A stretch of 6,103 nt of DNA, taken from NCBI GenBank assembly GCA_012513425.1, contig JAAZCF010000343.1:1-6103 (forward strand), in the 5' to 3' direction. Every line of letters starts with the position of its first letter. Position 1 is the stretch's first letter. Positions 5,852 to 6,103 of the stretch are shown here, piece by piece. A model generated the notes under the pieces. It was not told the origin of the DNA. It was given only the letters and a program-made list of their open reading frames with translations, and searched no databases. The position numbers were made by a program, and so were the translations under genes. This stretch comes from Bacteroidales bacterium. Lineage in GTDB: Bacteria > Bacteroidota > Bacteroidia > Bacteroidales > UBA932.

Positions 5852-5882
5852 CAAATATAAGCATTTATTATCTAACATCAAA
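5852..5882 (-). promoter_or_regulatory. Bacteroidota-type promoter for gcvH
   Basis: TTTG (minus strand, 5882-5879) and TATATTTG (5859-5852) are separated by exactly 19 nt, a full match to TTTG-N19-TAnnTTTG. The -33 box overlaps the last codon and stop codon of ruvA. The predicted leader before the gcvH ATG at 5824 is about 20 nt. Confidence 0.75.
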
Positions 5883-6103
5883 GCAATTTTAATGCTTTTT
5901 TTATTAGACTCTCCAGAGGCTCTTCATTGTTCTCTTTTAGCAGTTTGTCTATCACTTTTGATACTGCCGGTTTCGAAAATCCCAATAGAACAAGAGCAGC
6001 GCTGGCTTCCTCTCTGTTAGGGTTTGCACAAAAGCCGGGAACACTTAAATCTTTCACAGAATCGCCTTTGACAATCTTATCTTTTAGTTCTAAGATCAAG
6101 CGT
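5878..6103 (-). CDS. ruvA: Holliday junction branch migration complex subunit RuvA, C-terminal part
   Basis: The gene runs off the right edge, leaving 74 C-terminal residues and the TGA stop. The fragment opens with RLILELKDKI, matching the conserved RuvA segment that ends domain II after its second helix-hairpin-helix motif. A short flexible linker (about residues 12-30 of the fragment) follows. Then comes domain III, EEASAALVLLGFSKPAVSKV to ESLIKKALKLL, the UBA-like three-helix region that contacts the RuvB motor and controls branch migration. RuvA forms tetramers on four-way DNA junctions in recombination and repair. No start codon is expected within this piece; the open frame continues upstream past 6103. 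The stop codon overlaps the gcvH promoter, and no clear terminator follows. Confidence 0.92.
   Translation of the reverse strand, partial: RLILELKDKIVKGDSVKDLSVPGFCANPNREEASAALVLLGFSKPAVSKVIDKLLKENNEEPLESLIKKALKLL

Noticed and set aside
5880..5902. Hairpin AAAGCA/TGCTTT followed by a T run on the plus strand.
   Set aside because: The stem is only 6 bp and AT-rich, it lies inside the ruvA coding end, and no plus-strand gene precedes it. It is better explained by the Lys/Leu-rich codons of the RuvA C-terminus.

Overview
The window looks like chromosome from a Bacteroidota organism, most likely of the order Bacteroidales. Three things point that way: promoters of the form TTTG-N19-TAnnTTTG, Bacteroidota-style lipoprotein and secretion signals on carbohydrate-active enzymes, and a retaining-type GH97 glycosidase, a family best known from gut Bacteroides. 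The genus cannot be fixed from the sequence. All gene names below come from motif reading, not from database searches.

Left edge (1-178): the start of an IS3-family-like insertion sequence, oriented leftward. It has a helix-turn-helix OrfA fragment (1-95) and a perfect 13-bp hairpin with a T-rich tail that doubles as a terminator for the esterase genes reading into it. Region 179-2518 (minus strand) holds two tandem, clearly paralogous secreted esterases (N-terminal E-set domain plus CE1/esterase-D alpha/beta hydrolase). They are separated by only 15 bp and the second has a strong Shine-Dalgarno sequence. Region 2519-2583 is a compact divergent promoter in which the -7 boxes for the esterase pair and for the GH97 gene lie 1 bp apart. 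Region 2584-4479 (plus) is a GH97 lipoprotein whose active-site residues fit the retaining (alpha-galactosidase or beta-L-arabinopyranosidase) branch rather than SusB. The three enzymes look like a small polysaccharide side-chain and ester-trimming locus. No SusC/SusD pair or regulator is visible.

Right half (4480-6103, minus strand): a 297-residue secreted protein joining a CxxC thioredoxin domain to an apparent 8-stranded outer-membrane beta-barrel. Its stop codon abuts the GH97 stop codon with no gap. Upstream are a terminator hairpin, the gene for glycine cleavage H protein (gcvH) with a near-ideal Bacteroidota promoter, and the C-terminal end of RuvA, cut by the window edge. These are housekeeping genes, so the CAZyme block sits between core chromosome and a mobile element.

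The least conventional items are the thioredoxin/beta-barrel fusion, the one-base separation of divergent promoter boxes, and the IS end that appears to supply the esterase terminator. I see no CRISPR array, no tRNA or rRNA, and no clear defence system. There is no gene-free stretch longer than about 85 bp.
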